This document shows positions 37,191 to 46,287 of a stretch of 64,000 bases of DNA, piece after piece. The stretch's first letter is position 1, and each line of letters opens with the position of its first letter. Under the pieces are notes generated by a model. That model searched no databases, was not told where the DNA came from, and saw only the letters and a list, made by a program, of their open reading frames with translations. Both the position numbers and the translations under genes were made by a program. This stretch comes from Paraburkholderia sp. LEh10 (GTDB lineage: Bacteria; Pseudomonadota; Gammaproteobacteria; Burkholderiales; Burkholderiaceae), in contig NZ_JAGIPX010000037.1 of the NCBI RefSeq assembly GCF_017814945.1, positions 22,138 through 86,137 of the forward strand, given 5' to 3'.

Positions 37191-37307
37191 CGGTGTATCT
37201 CCTGATTCGTGTGGCGAGAATGTCGGCTAAACACGGATGCGCGGATCGTCGCAATCGCAAGCTGTGACGCACTTTCACGACTGCCCGCCGTCGATCGCGA
37301 AACGTGA

Positions 37308-38156
37308 TCAGCGAAGCCGTCCCTGCTCACGCAACCGCATGCCAATCTCCCGAATGCGCGCTTCCCCTTCCTGCAGGGCGGCCGCGTTCGTGTGGACAGA
37401 GTAGTAGCCGAGCACCAGATCGTGTGGGTGCTTGACGGCCGAGCCAAATACGAATTCGGCATCTGCGTCGGCGTGAAACTCGATTGCGTCTTCCGATTCC
37501 TCGAACACCGCGAGTTCACCCGCTCTCACTTCGCTCGGTACCCGAAGCTTTCCGATGCTAACGGCAGCCCAAGCCACGGCATGTCCTTCTGGCGGCTCGT
37601 AACGCCAGCACTCCCCGGCCTTCAGTTTGACCGACAGATAGTTGATCGGCGTCGGCGCCGTCAGCGGACTCCTCGCCTTGCCATAGCACCCCAGCAGCAC
37701 CGTTACCGGGCCGTCGCGCTCGATGTCGCCGGGCTCGAGATAAATGCTTTCCGGCTCCCCCAACTCCATTCCAGGCGGCAGCGCAACCCAAAGCTGAAAA
37801 CCGCGGACACGATCGGCATCTCCGAAGTCGCCGCCATGCCATGCACCGCCTCCCGCCTGCATCCACTCCACCCCACCCTGCGGAATCGTTCCGCTGCGGC
37901 CCAATGTATCCTCGAAACCCACGTTGCCCTCGAGAATCCAGGTCAGTGTCGCAATACCCGAATGCGGGTGCAAATGCACGCCTTGCGGTGTCGTACCGGT
38001 CAGGTCGATCAAATCGAGAAAGACGAATGGCCGCAACGCGTTGCCGAGATCCGATGGACTCATCAAGCGCGTGACGGGCCCCTGCTTATGACCGCGCGTG
38101 CGCGTAACGACGCGACGCCTGAGGACGGTTTGGTCATTCGACGAGAACTGGGACAT
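37308..38156 (-). CDS. Pirin-family bicupin
   Basis: A 282-residue pirin with two cupin domains. The HxH metal motif is H61-L-H63 in GVHLHPHSG. The third ligand is likely H107 in GAWHGGDF. The glutamate expected two residues later is replaced by glycine, so the canonical fourth ligand is missing. Some pirins are quercetinase-like dioxygenases and others are regulators; with an incomplete metal site a catalytic role is less certain. It is the first gene after palindrome site 9 and probably co-transcribed with the enolase-superfamily gene. Confidence 0.85.
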   Translation of the reverse strand: MSQFSSNDQTVLRRRVVTRTRGHKQGPVTRLMSPSDLGNALRPFVFLDLIDLTGTTPQGVHLHPHSGIATLTWILEGNVGFEDTLGRSGTIPQGGVEWMQAGGGAWHGGDFGDADRVRGFQLWVALPPGMELGEPESIYLEPGDIERDGPVTVLLGCYGKARSPLTAPTPINYLSVKLKAGECWRYEPPEGHAVAWAAVSIGKLRVPSEVRAGELAVFEESEDAIEFHADADAEFVFGSAVKHPHDLVLGYYSVHTNAAALQEGEARIREIGMRLREQGRLR

Positions 38157-38384
38157 GAATCGTTCCTTTGGCTCAGGGAGCCCAATGCCTACAGATGAAA
38201 TCGATGGTATGCAGTCCCGTGTCGTACGACTAGCGCCTTGATCTGGATTTCACCCGTCCATGATCGGACGCAATCGCGACGTGACGCGCGAGCGCGCATC
38301 AAGGCATCCGCGCGTGAAGCAAACGAAGAAACGTCTTCGCATCGCGTCGACACCGCGATCGATGCTCGCATGCACGACATACAA

Positions 38385-38402
38385 ATCGTCATAACCGACG
38401 AT
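38385..38402 (-). promoter_or_regulatory. Regulon palindrome, site 9 (pirin/enolase operon)
   Basis: Read leftward, ATCGTC-GGTTAT-GACGAT, 229 bp before the pirin start. The centre deviates at two positions. It also lies 228 bp before the divergent acyl-CoA dehydrogenase, so it might serve both. Confidence 0.55.
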
Positions 38403-38629
38403 GACTGCGATTTCACGCGCGCCTACCATTCGCCTCGCCTGATATCGTGGCCGTCCTCCTATCTGATATCGACTCCATACGGAAGACGCGATGCCGGTAT
38501 CGCCAGGTCACTCATGCCTGGCTTGCTCGGCCGCTCCCCGCGTGCAGGGCAGCCACACCAACCGGTCGCTGGGTCTTGGCGCAACACTGCCAGGCACTTT
38601 TTATCCAAAGAGATTTCGGAGGCAAAGAG

Positions 38630-39859
38630 ATGGATTTGCAATGGAGTGACAGGGATCTGGCGTTTCGCGACGAAGTACGCGCGTTCTTAGCCACGCATCT
38701 GACCGACGAATTGCGCGCCGCCGGTCGCCTGATGACGAGCGTCTACGCAGATCACCACGCCGCAATGGCATGGCAGCGCATTCTCGCTGCCAAAGGTTGG
38801 GCCGCGCCGGCCTGGCCCATCGAATATGGAGGCTGCGGTTGGACCGCGACGCAACGCTACCTGTTCGCTCGCGAGCGGGTAGCCGCAGGTGCGCCACCGC
38901 TGTCGCCAATGGGTATCCAGATGTGCGCCCCGGCCCTGATCAAATTCGGCACCGACGCACAGAAGGCGTACTTCCTGCCGCGCATGCTGAGCGGCGAGCA
39001 TGTGTGGTGTCAGGGCTACTCCGAACCACAATCGGGTTCCGACCTCGCTTCATTGAAGATGCATGCCCGCGAAGACGGCGACGATCTGGTCTGCGACGGC
39101 TCCAAGATCTGGGCAACCCATGCACACGATGCGAACTGGATCTTCTGCCTCGTGCGAACATCGCGAGAGGACAAACCACAGCTCGGTATCACCTTCCTGT
39201 TGATCGACATGCGCACCCCCGGCATCAGCATCCAGCCGATCGTGATGTCGTCTGGCGAGCATATCCAGAACCAGGTGTTCTTCGATCAGGTTCGCGTGCC
39301 AAAGGTCAATGTCATCGGCACGATCGGTGCTGGATGGACGGTCGCCAAATACGTGCTCGAATTCGAACGGGGTGGTACTGCCTATACGCCGGAATTGCAC
39401 GAGATGCTCGACAACCTGCGCGAGTTCGCAAAAACCGCGCCTGGCGAGACGACCGAGCGGCTGATCGACGATCCACATTTCGCGAGCAAGCTCGCTGCCG
39501 CGCGCATTCGCATCGCCGCACTCGAAGTGTACGAACTCCGAACGATGTCGGCGTTGTCGGCCGGACGATCGCCCGGGACCAATGCATCGGTCATGAAGAT
39601 CCTCGGGACCGAGTTGAGCCAGCACCTAACCGAGCTCGGGATGGAAGCGGCGGGTCGTTACGGCCGCTCGTTCCAGCCGCAGGCGGCGTGCCCCGGCGGT
39701 CCTGTGAAGTTATGGCACACCACCGGGCCGTACGTCGGGGCGCAAGCGGCCATGCTCGCCCCGCTGCGCTATCTCAACGATCGGGCCGGATCGATCTATG
39801 CCGGCTCAAACGAAATCCAGCGCAACATCCTGGCCAAAGCGGCATTGGGTCTGCACTGA
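38630..39859 (+). CDS. Acyl-CoA dehydrogenase, subunit-type A
   Basis: A 409-residue acyl-CoA dehydrogenase. The start at 38630 (MDLQWSDRDLAFRDEV) has a strong GGAGG site eight bases upstream. The FAD motif reads CQGYSEPQSGSDLASL and the C-terminus SIYAGSNEIQRNILAK. At the position of the usual Glu-376 base (YEGT in MCAD) it has alanine (YAGS), so the base must come from elsewhere, perhaps the glutamate in VLEFERGG. The gene is followed 156 bp later by a second dehydrogenase. Paired ACAD genes are known from steroid degradation, where they form alpha2beta2 enzymes acting on bulky ring-linked CoA esters. That assembly is an inference here. Confidence 0.9.
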   Translation: MDLQWSDRDLAFRDEVRAFLATHLTDELRAAGRLMTSVYADHHAAMAWQRILAAKGWAAPAWPIEYGGCGWTATQRYLFARERVAAGAPPLSPMGIQMCAPALIKFGTDAQKAYFLPRMLSGEHVWCQGYSEPQSGSDLASLKMHAREDGDDLVCDGSKIWATHAHDANWIFCLVRTSREDKPQLGITFLLIDMRTPGISIQPIVMSSGEHIQNQVFFDQVRVPKVNVIGTIGAGWTVAKYVLEFERGGTAYTPELHEMLDNLREFAKTAPGETTERLIDDPHFASKLAAARIRIAALEVYELRTMSALSAGRSPGTNASVMKILGTELSQHLTELGMEAAGRYGRSFQPQAACPGGPVKLWHTTGPYVGAQAAMLAPLRYLNDRAGSIYAGSNEIQRNILAKAALGLH

Positions 39860-40015
39860 TACAACGCTATCGGCTCCACACAAAGGAGCCGGGATGGGAA
39901 CGCATCGATTGCGCCGATGCGCCGCCCAAGGCGCCGACGACAAATCAGAAGGACCGCAACGGTCCTCATGAAAGGCGGGTCGGCCCGTATCTTGATGAGC
40001 ATGAGGAGTTCAAAC

Positions 40016-41164
40016 GTGAATTTCGACTTTACCGAAGAACAGAACTTGCTGCGGCGAACCTTGCAATCGTTTCTGCACGATCACTATGCTTTTGAAGCCC
40101 GGCGCGACGCAACGCTGTCCGACGCCGGCTGGCGCCGCGACATGTGGCGCGCACTGGCGCAGGACCTGGGTCTGCTCGCGGTCACACTGCCCGAGCAGGC
40201 CGGCGGTTTCGGCGGTGGTGCCGTCGAGACGATGATCGTGATGGAAGAGCTCGGTTCAGTAATCTTTGTCGAGCCGTTTCTCGAAACCTGTGTCATGGCT
40301 TCGGGCGTCCTCAAACGTGTGGGTGGAGCACTCGCCAATGCCGTGCTAGCGGATATCGCCGCGGGAGAGTCGGTCATCGCGTGCGCATGGTTCGAAGGTG
40401 GTACCGGATATCGGCTGTCGAACGTTGCCACGCGTGCGCGTCGCCAGGTAGGCGGTGGCTGGCGACTCGACGGCCGGAAGACCGTCGTCATGGCTGCACC
40501 GTGGGCGTCGAAGCTGCTCGTGACCGCGCGGACGTCGGGTGCTACGGGCGATCACGACAGCATCTCGCTATTTCTTGTCGATAAGGATGCTGCCGGCGTG
40601 TCGATGATCGATTATCCGACCATCGATGGCAGACGGGCGTCCGACATCGTGTTCGACAATGTCGAACTATCGCCGGACGCGCTGCTCGGCGACGACGGCG
40701 CTTCCCTGCCGCTCGTCGAGCAGGTCGGCGACGAGGCCATTGCTGCGATCTGCGCAGAGGCAGTTGGCGTGCTGAAACGCATGCAAGCGGACACGGTGTC
40801 GTATACGCAGGAGCGGCGCCAGTTCGGTCAGGCTCTGGCGAGTTTTCAAGCGCTGCAACATCGCATGGTCGACATGTATTTGCAAGTGGAGATGGCGATC
40901 TCGGCCATGTACCTCGCGACCTTGTCGCTGGCGGATGCCACATCCGATCGTGCGCGTGCCGTTTCGGCGGCCAAGGTAACGATCGCGAAAGCCTGCCGGT
41001 TCGTTGGCCAAAATGCTGTGCAACTGCATGGCGCGATGGGAATGACCGATGAGTTGCCGCTTGGCCACTATTTCAAGCGCGCTACCACGCTCGAAAATGA
41101 GTTCGGCAGCGTCGACTTCCATCTGGCGCGTCATGCACGGCTCGAGGCGCTGCGGCAACACTGA
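40016..41164 (+). CDS. Acyl-CoA dehydrogenase, subunit-type B
   Basis: A 382-residue acyl-CoA dehydrogenase starting at a GTG (VNFDFTEEQNLLRR) with GAGGAG seven bases upstream; the upstream ATGs lack a fitting ribosome site. Conserved parts include SYTQERRQFGQALASFQALQ and QLHGAMGMTDELPLGHYFKR. The FAD-contacting block of subunit A (SEPQSGSD) is not preserved as such: the equivalent region reads CAWFEGGTGYR. This weak FAD half-site is what one expects of the partner subunit in heteromeric ACADs. It should be considered together with 38630-39859 as one enzyme. Confidence 0.88.
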   Translation: MNFDFTEEQNLLRRTLQSFLHDHYAFEARRDATLSDAGWRRDMWRALAQDLGLLAVTLPEQAGGFGGGAVETMIVMEELGSVIFVEPFLETCVMASGVLKRVGGALANAVLADIAAGESVIACAWFEGGTGYRLSNVATRARRQVGGGWRLDGRKTVVMAAPWASKLLVTARTSGATGDHDSISLFLVDKDAAGVSMIDYPTIDGRRASDIVFDNVELSPDALLGDDGASLPLVEQVGDEAIAAICAEAVGVLKRMQADTVSYTQERRQFGQALASFQALQHRMVDMYLQVEMAISAMYLATLSLADATSDRARAVSAAKVTIAKACRFVGQNAVQLHGAMGMTDELPLGHYFKRATTLENEFGSVDFHLARHARLEALRQH

Positions 41165-41659
41165 GCAGGCTGCGACACTGCGTTTGAAAAATGTTTTTAT
41201 GCCTGATCGCCGGAGAGCGCATTTGTTGCTCCGGCGAGAGGCGCGTATTGGCCAGCACACATTTCCTTCCATCGCATCTTCCGCAAGCCCCTCTCCTCAT
41301 TCCCGCAGTGAGGCGACCGCACAAACTGGCCATCCCGGCCATCATGCATCGCCTCACTCGTGAATGCCCGGAGATCGGCGCCGTGGAGATCCTTGGAAAC
41401 GAGGGATGTAGAGAAGAGCAGTAGCGCCACAGCAATCCACGTGCTCATTACGCCACGAGCGACGTTAGGCCTGCAAATTCTGTGGGCCAGTTTGAACAGG
41501 ATGCAACGTCGTTAGATTAATGGAGATGCGCACCCACCGCGCTGTCGCGCCCATCCGCCAAAGCTGCACGTCCGTCTACGCGACGTCGTCAACCAGACAA
41601 GAGGCTCGTCAATCGCGCCAAGGCAACACAAGCGCCTTGGCGCCGATCTCGCGACTACA
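41165..41659. other. Convergent intergenic region with two hairpins
   Basis: No gene seen. An inverted repeat CGCCGGAG/CTCCGGCG lies at 41208-41236, just past the rightward dehydrogenase. A second, CGCCAAGGC/GCCTTGGCG, lies at 41616-41642, just past the leftward DUF1302 stop. Both could end transcription, though neither has a clear T-run. Confidence 0.5.
41616..41642 (-). terminator. Possible terminator hairpin after DUF1302
   Basis: A 9-bp GC-rich stem with a 9-base loop starting 18 bp after the DUF1302 stop. There is no strong U-tract, so the call is tentative. Confidence 0.35.
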
Positions 41660-43363
41660 CTAGAACGTGGTCTGCAGCGTTAGGGAAATCCACGGCTTGT
41701 CATTCCACATGAACGGTCCGTTCCCGCCGGCATAGTAGTTAGGGCCACCAGGCGCAAAACGGGTCGTCCCGCTCGTATGGCTGTGGTACCCGTTGTATTG
41801 CAGCGTGATGTTGTATTTGTTGTAGATCGCCGCATGCAATCCGATCGTATACACCAACGCGCCCTGATTACCGATGGCGGTGGACAGAGAGGGCGTGTTG
41901 CCGTAAAGCCCGTACATCACAAACACCGGCATATCCATGTCGACACCCGGAAATACCTGCAACCATTGCGGGTCAAACTGCATCGCCGCGACGACTGAAC
42001 TGTTCGTCGAACAGCCGTCCCATTTGCTGCCTGTCGGGCACGCCGATTGGTTGCTCGTACCGTTATATAGCGCCGCATTCTTGATCGAGCCAACCCTTTG
42101 CGTAAAGGCTACTTCCCCCGTAAGCGTGCCGCCTTCATATAACGGGGTTTTGCTCAGCGGCATCAGCGCGTTGGCGATCAGGTTGATCGTATCGCCACGA
42201 GCCCCCGAGCTGCCGGACAGATCGGCGGGTTGCGGGCCAGGAACCGAATTTAGTGCCGTGTTATGTCGATACGAGACCTCGAACCCTGTACTCAGAATGC
42301 CTATGCCCGCTTCCGAGCTGACGCCGAAAAGCTGTGCACCGCGGTTGTACGCGAGGTGATAGTTGGAAGTTCCCATGGCCGGATCTCGACCAAAAAGCAC
42401 CCAGGGCTGCGCCTCATCGAGGCGACGGTAGTAAAATCCGAGATTGCCGCCCGCGAGAAACGACGGACTCCAGGTGGCACGAATACCAAAGTTGTTGTTG
42501 ACGTTCTTCGGCTTGAAGTCGTTGCCACGAGGAACGGCTCCCAGCAACTGCGAGGGCCCGTAGAACAGGAAGTCCGACACGCCAAGATAGGTTCCGCCTT
42601 CAGGCAGCAGATTGTGCTCGAACTCGAAGAAATATTGCGCTGCCAGCGAAAGCTCAGGCGTAATGGCGGTCTGCGCATAAAATTGCGCTCTGGGAAGGGC
42701 CAGCTCCTTCAACGTAGAGCCCGGCGATGCGGAGCCCTTGATGCCATCGACCGGATTCTGCCCGTAACTGATGCTCTCATCGCCGAAGAAGATTGCAGTG
42801 CCCCAGATCTGCGTCAACCGCCCGAGCTTGATTGACGTCGAGTGTCCACCCAGATCGAAGTTTCCATAGATGAACGCGTCGAGCAATTGCGTTCCGTTCT
42901 CGTAATAACTGCGCGTATACGAGGAGTACCGATTACCAGGGTAGGAACCGAGTGCTGAATACGGGACGCCGGGGGCAGCGAAACCCGGATTGAATCTCAC
43001 GGTATCGTTGTACGCGAAGTCCTTGAATAGCGACGCACTGACGCGAAATCCGAAATCTTGGCGATAGGATACCGACAGCTCAGTGAGATCGGATATTCGA
43101 TTGGTCACGAGACTGCCGGCATGATCGAATTTGTAGTCGGATTCGTCGAAATTGGGATTATTTCCAATTCCCGAATTCACGCCGTTTACGCGCATGCCGC
43201 CGATGTATTGGATAGTGTTATCCCATCGCCCCTCGATATCATCTCCGAGCTTGAACTGAAATGCGTGTGCCGACATCGAGCTTGCGAGCATCATTCCTCC
43301 GCATGCCATCACGCCGATACTGGTACGAACTCGAGCCGCACATCTCCTGCTTTTCTGCCTCAC
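41660..43363 (-). CDS. DUF1302 outer-membrane barrel protein
   Basis: A 567-residue DUF1302 (PF06980) protein. The GTG start at 43363 has GAGGAG six bases upstream. A signal peptide (SIGVMACGGMMLASSMSAHA) is cleaved near residue 34. The mature protein is rich in alternating beta-strand segments with many Tyr/Asn/Gly and ends in LTLQTTF, a terminal phenylalanine typical of BAM-inserted barrels. DUF1302 and DUF1329 are frequent partners in clusters for hydrophobic substrates, so this is likely an outer-membrane channel or sensor for the substrate. It follows a 60-residue peptide gene by 80 bp, and both lie downstream of palindrome site 10. Confidence 0.9.
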   Translation of the reverse strand: MRQKSRRCAARVRTSIGVMACGGMMLASSMSAHAFQFKLGDDIEGRWDNTIQYIGGMRVNGVNSGIGNNPNFDESDYKFDHAGSLVTNRISDLTELSVSYRQDFGFRVSASLFKDFAYNDTVRFNPGFAAPGVPYSALGSYPGNRYSSYTRSYYENGTQLLDAFIYGNFDLGGHSTSIKLGRLTQIWGTAIFFGDESISYGQNPVDGIKGSASPGSTLKELALPRAQFYAQTAITPELSLAAQYFFEFEHNLLPEGGTYLGVSDFLFYGPSQLLGAVPRGNDFKPKNVNNNFGIRATWSPSFLAGGNLGFYYRRLDEAQPWVLFGRDPAMGTSNYHLAYNRGAQLFGVSSEAGIGILSTGFEVSYRHNTALNSVPGPQPADLSGSSGARGDTINLIANALMPLSKTPLYEGGTLTGEVAFTQRVGSIKNAALYNGTSNQSACPTGSKWDGCSTNSSVVAAMQFDPQWLQVFPGVDMDMPVFVMYGLYGNTPSLSTAIGNQGALVYTIGLHAAIYNKYNITLQYNGYHSHTSGTTRFAPGGPNYYAGGNGPFMWNDKPWISLTLQTTF

Positions 43364-43443
43364 TTCGATCTCCTCACGTCCATTGGAATTTGAAAATTAG
43401 TCGTGCGGTTCTTGCAATAACGCATGAAACGAAAGCCAATCAT

Positions 43444-43626
43444 TCACGGAAACAGACGGATCGACATTCCGGAAAAAATACCTGGGGGGATACAGTTCGC
43501 GCCGTAATATGTGCACGCAACCTGATTCGCCTGTTCTCCGGACGATCCATCTCCGATGTTCGCCAGAATCAGCGCTACCGTCGCGACTGCAACCAGCAAA
43601 CCGATTGCGTAGGCGGATCTTTTCAT
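43444..43626 (-). CDS. Small single-helix membrane peptide
   Basis: A 60-residue ORF with a strong GGGGAG ribosome site seven bases before its ATG. It has a charged N-terminus followed by a single hydrophobic helix (AIGLLVAVATVALILANIG). The C-terminal part is short and contains two cysteines (VACTYYGANCIPP). I do not recognise a family. It could be an envelope accessory of the DUF1302 barrel or a leader peptide. Its position between the regulon palindrome and DUF1302, with its own good ribosome site, argues that it is real. Confidence 0.6.
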   Translation of the reverse strand: MKRSAYAIGLLVAVATVALILANIGDGSSGEQANQVACTYYGANCIPPGIFSGMSIRLFP

Positions 43627-43869
43627 TGCCGTCTCCCCTTCGATGATTCAGTGCTGCCATCCTGGCTCAGATGTCCGGCCGTTTCGACGGGTCAATCGAT
43701 TGAACAGGACGGTACGGGCAATCCGCCACAACAGTCCGAACGACGCTTTCAGTCGTCGCCACCAAGCCTCATTTGAAATCGGCAACACGTCGCGGTCCCA
43801 ATGAGGAGGGGGCCTCGATGGAGTTGTCAAACCATGGTGACGATTATGAAACGTAGCGTCGTGTCGTCA

Positions 43870-43885
43870 TCGTCGGAAGCGACGA
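43870..43885 (-). promoter_or_regulatory. Regulon palindrome, site 10 (small peptide/DUF1302)
   Basis: Read leftward, TCGTC-GCTTCC-GACGA, 244 bp before the peptide start. A CATAAT hexamer lies about 17 bases further on, a good -10 candidate. Confidence 0.6.
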
Positions 43886-44344
43886 ATTCATCTTCTCGAC
43901 GGACACATGATGCGAATCTCCGTGACCGTCACGTTCCTCAACGCATGCGAGTGCGCCGAGACTCGGGCGAAGGTGGCCTCGTTACTATTCTTCTTGCCTC
44001 GACAATTGAGGCCTCGACATGGCGCTAGCACGTATACGCTGAGGGAATGTGGGGAACAGTCTATGAGCGCTTTCGTCAGCCCTCGCGAGGTCAGTGTCGA
44101 CGGGGTGGCAAGTAAGCCGGTCTAACAACCGATGCGGTTCTTCCGTGAACTGTAGCTGGAAGGCCCCGGCGTGGTCGTTGCATCGTCGACGCCGGCCGAT
44201 ACGGTGGCTGATCGAATTTGGATTCCAAGCACCTTGCGAAATCGAACTGCCCGTAAGCCGATCTGGTACGCAGCCGGGCACGGCAATCCAGCTAGTTTCG
44301 CTTCCCAGCAACAGTGTTGAGTGAAAAGAGGGGTATTCGTCCTT

Positions 44345-44420
44345 TTCGTCCGCGACGGTCGGCGCCATGGAACTGGAACACGTGCTTCGCGAGATCGATG
44401 CCGAGGATGTCGATTTCCAT
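44345..44420 (-). mobile_element. IS110-family transposase N-terminal remnant
   Basis: Reading leftward from the ATG ending at 44420 gives MEIDILGIDLAKHVFQFHGA, the classic start of IS110/IS1111 transposases with the first catalytic aspartate. The match stops after about 23 codons. The sequence to about 44500 upstream resembles the element end. DNA from about 43640 to 44340 has no recognisable gene apart from palindrome site 10. Confidence 0.65.
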
Positions 44421-44715
44421 GATGGGCCTCCACACGTCAGATATTGGTGGTCGTCAGTGTCCCCCGTGGGGGGCGCCGGGTCCATCTCAGTAAAATCTGG
44501 CGGTTTTATTTGATTTTCCCTTTAAAAACAATAGGGTGCGAATTCCCCATTTTGCGAGAGCGCATCCCCTTTTGACGCAAGATCTGACGCTTGTGTTCGA
44601 CCGTGTCTGATCGGCGAGCGCGTGATCGAGTGCGGCATGGCAAATCCGCACCATGCGCTTGGTGTTTGCGCGGACGTTTCATCGAGCTGCCATTCGAAAT
44701 CAACGCGCGACGAAA

Positions 44716-45081
44716 CTACCTTCCCTCTGCACGCACTATCAGCAGATTGCGTACGTCAACGACGCCCGGCACATCCCTCGCCACTGACGTCGCGAGGTCG
44801 ACCTGACTTAACTCCGGAACATATCCTTCGAGCGATACCGATCCGCCCTTTGCCACCACGACAATACGGTCAACATTGAGCCCTTTCGTTTTCGAAAGAC
44901 TGCGCAGCACCGCTTTCCCGAGTTTGCGATTCTCTGCGCGGATTTCCTTCGCAGTTTGCACGCGGCCTGCTGATGATTCCGACGCCAGAGCGCCGCTCGC
45001 ACCGCCCTGTGCATGCACGGTAGCCGCGCCTAATAGAAGATTCACACCCACCGCGTACGTCAACAATGTCTTTCCCCTCAT
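44716..45081 (-). CDS. BON-domain periplasmic protein
   Basis: A 121-residue secreted protein. The start at 45081 (MRGKTLLTYAVGVNLLLGA) has an AGGAG-type site and gives a signal peptide ending near VHAQ. The mature part carries a BON domain (KGLNVDRIVVVAKGGSVSLEGYVPE and DVPGVVDVRNLLIV). BON domains bind membranes or lipids in the periplasm, often for envelope stress or lipoprotein functions. It lies downstream of the porin on the same strand with a 126-bp gap. Confidence 0.85.
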   Translation of the reverse strand: MRGKTLLTYAVGVNLLLGAATVHAQGGASGALASESSAGRVQTAKEIRAENRKLGKAVLRSLSKTKGLNVDRIVVVAKGGSVSLEGYVPELSQVDLATSVARDVPGVVDVRNLLIVRAEGR

Positions 45082-45207
45082 TTCCTTTCTCCTAATGGAC
45101 CGACGTCCGGGGTGCAAACGAACCAACCGGCACTGTCGCCTTTGTCATTGAACTGTGGAATTGCAGCGCCGGCAGGCGCGGTACCTCCCCCCCGCCGGCC
45201 GAGGTGA

Positions 45208-46287
45208 TCAGAACGAGTGGCGAACGCCGATCACCGATGCGACCGTTGTGCCTTCGGTTCCAAATAGTGCGCCGTTGATGGAGATCCCCGTGTTCATCGC
45301 GCCATGGTTATTGACTGCGCCAACCTGTGCGTAAAGCATCGTTCGCTTCGACAGGAAATACTGCGCACCAAGCGAGCCCATCACCGAATGATTGCTTGTC
45401 TGATTGCGGTCGCTTGTGACCCACACGCCCCCGTTCACGTCAAGGGTCGGAAGTACATGGTAGTCGAGGCCGCCGCCATACACGTTATTGTTGAAGGATC
45501 CGGCAACCTTGTAGTTGACGAACGACAGCTTCGCTGTGACCGCCCCGAATTTGTATGCAGCACCGATTGTACGACCCTCAAACTGCACCGTTGTGGGGAT
45601 CGGCGTCTGGGCCGTCCCGCCGCTGTTCCCGTCGTATATCGCCGCATTGATCATGAACCCGCCGAGTTCATACTTCAGGCTTGCAGAATATTGACGGCCC
45701 GCCTGGAAGTTGCCTGCCGCTCCCCCCAGCGCATACATGAGACTTGCCTGGAACCCGCTGATATTTGGACTCGAGTATGAAATAGCGTTCGAATTGTAGA
45801 CACTTGTAGCAAACACGTTGTCGACCATGTTCACCAACCCGCTTCCGAACATGGAAAAATCACGAGGATCAGACTGATACAGGGCGAGAAAAAAGGGGGA
45901 AAACTGCAATCCTACCTTGCCTGTGCCGTACTTCCCATCAAGCGCGATCCATGCCTGGCAGCCGAACAGGTTTCCGTTACAGTTGGCGAGTCCGCCGTTG
46001 ACGACGCTGAACCCGCTTTCGAGCTTGAAATTCAGTTTCAGCCCGTCGCCCAGATCCTCTGTTCCCGACACTCCAAACACGGAAGGCGTGAGCCCGGCCG
46101 AGATCAATGAGAACTGCTTGCCAGCATCCGATCCGTCCGACGCATTTGCCGTCTTGCTAGTGTAGAGCAAGCCGGCATCGACGACCCCATACAACGTCAC
46201 GCTACTTTGCGCCTTCGCCGCACCGCCAGCCATAAGCGCCCCTGCGCAGGCAGCAAGTTTGACAACAATGAGTCTCTTTCGAAGCAT
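45208..46287 (-). CDS. Gram-negative general porin (Burkholderia type)
   Basis: A 359-residue trimeric-type porin. The signal peptide (MLRKRLIVVKLAACAGALM onward) is cleaved before QSSVTLYGVVDAGLLY, the standard first strand. The PEFG-like GVSGTEDLGDGLKLNFKLE block and the C-terminal VIGVRHSF with terminal phenylalanine are family hallmarks. It allows diffusion of small solutes across the outer membrane. Porins of this group are often embedded in catabolic islands where they admit the aromatic substrate. No regulon palindrome was seen upstream. Confidence 0.93.
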   Translation of the reverse strand: MLRKRLIVVKLAACAGALMAGGAAKAQSSVTLYGVVDAGLLYTSKTANASDGSDAGKQFSLISAGLTPSVFGVSGTEDLGDGLKLNFKLESGFSVVNGGLANCNGNLFGCQAWIALDGKYGTGKVGLQFSPFFLALYQSDPRDFSMFGSGLVNMVDNVFATSVYNSNAISYSSPNISGFQASLMYALGGAAGNFQAGRQYSASLKYELGGFMINAAIYDGNSGGTAQTPIPTTVQFEGRTIGAAYKFGAVTAKLSFVNYKVAGSFNNNVYGGGLDYHVLPTLDVNGGVWVTSDRNQTSNHSVMGSLGAQYFLSKRTMLYAQVGAVNNHGAMNTGISINGALFGTEGTTVASVIGVRHSF

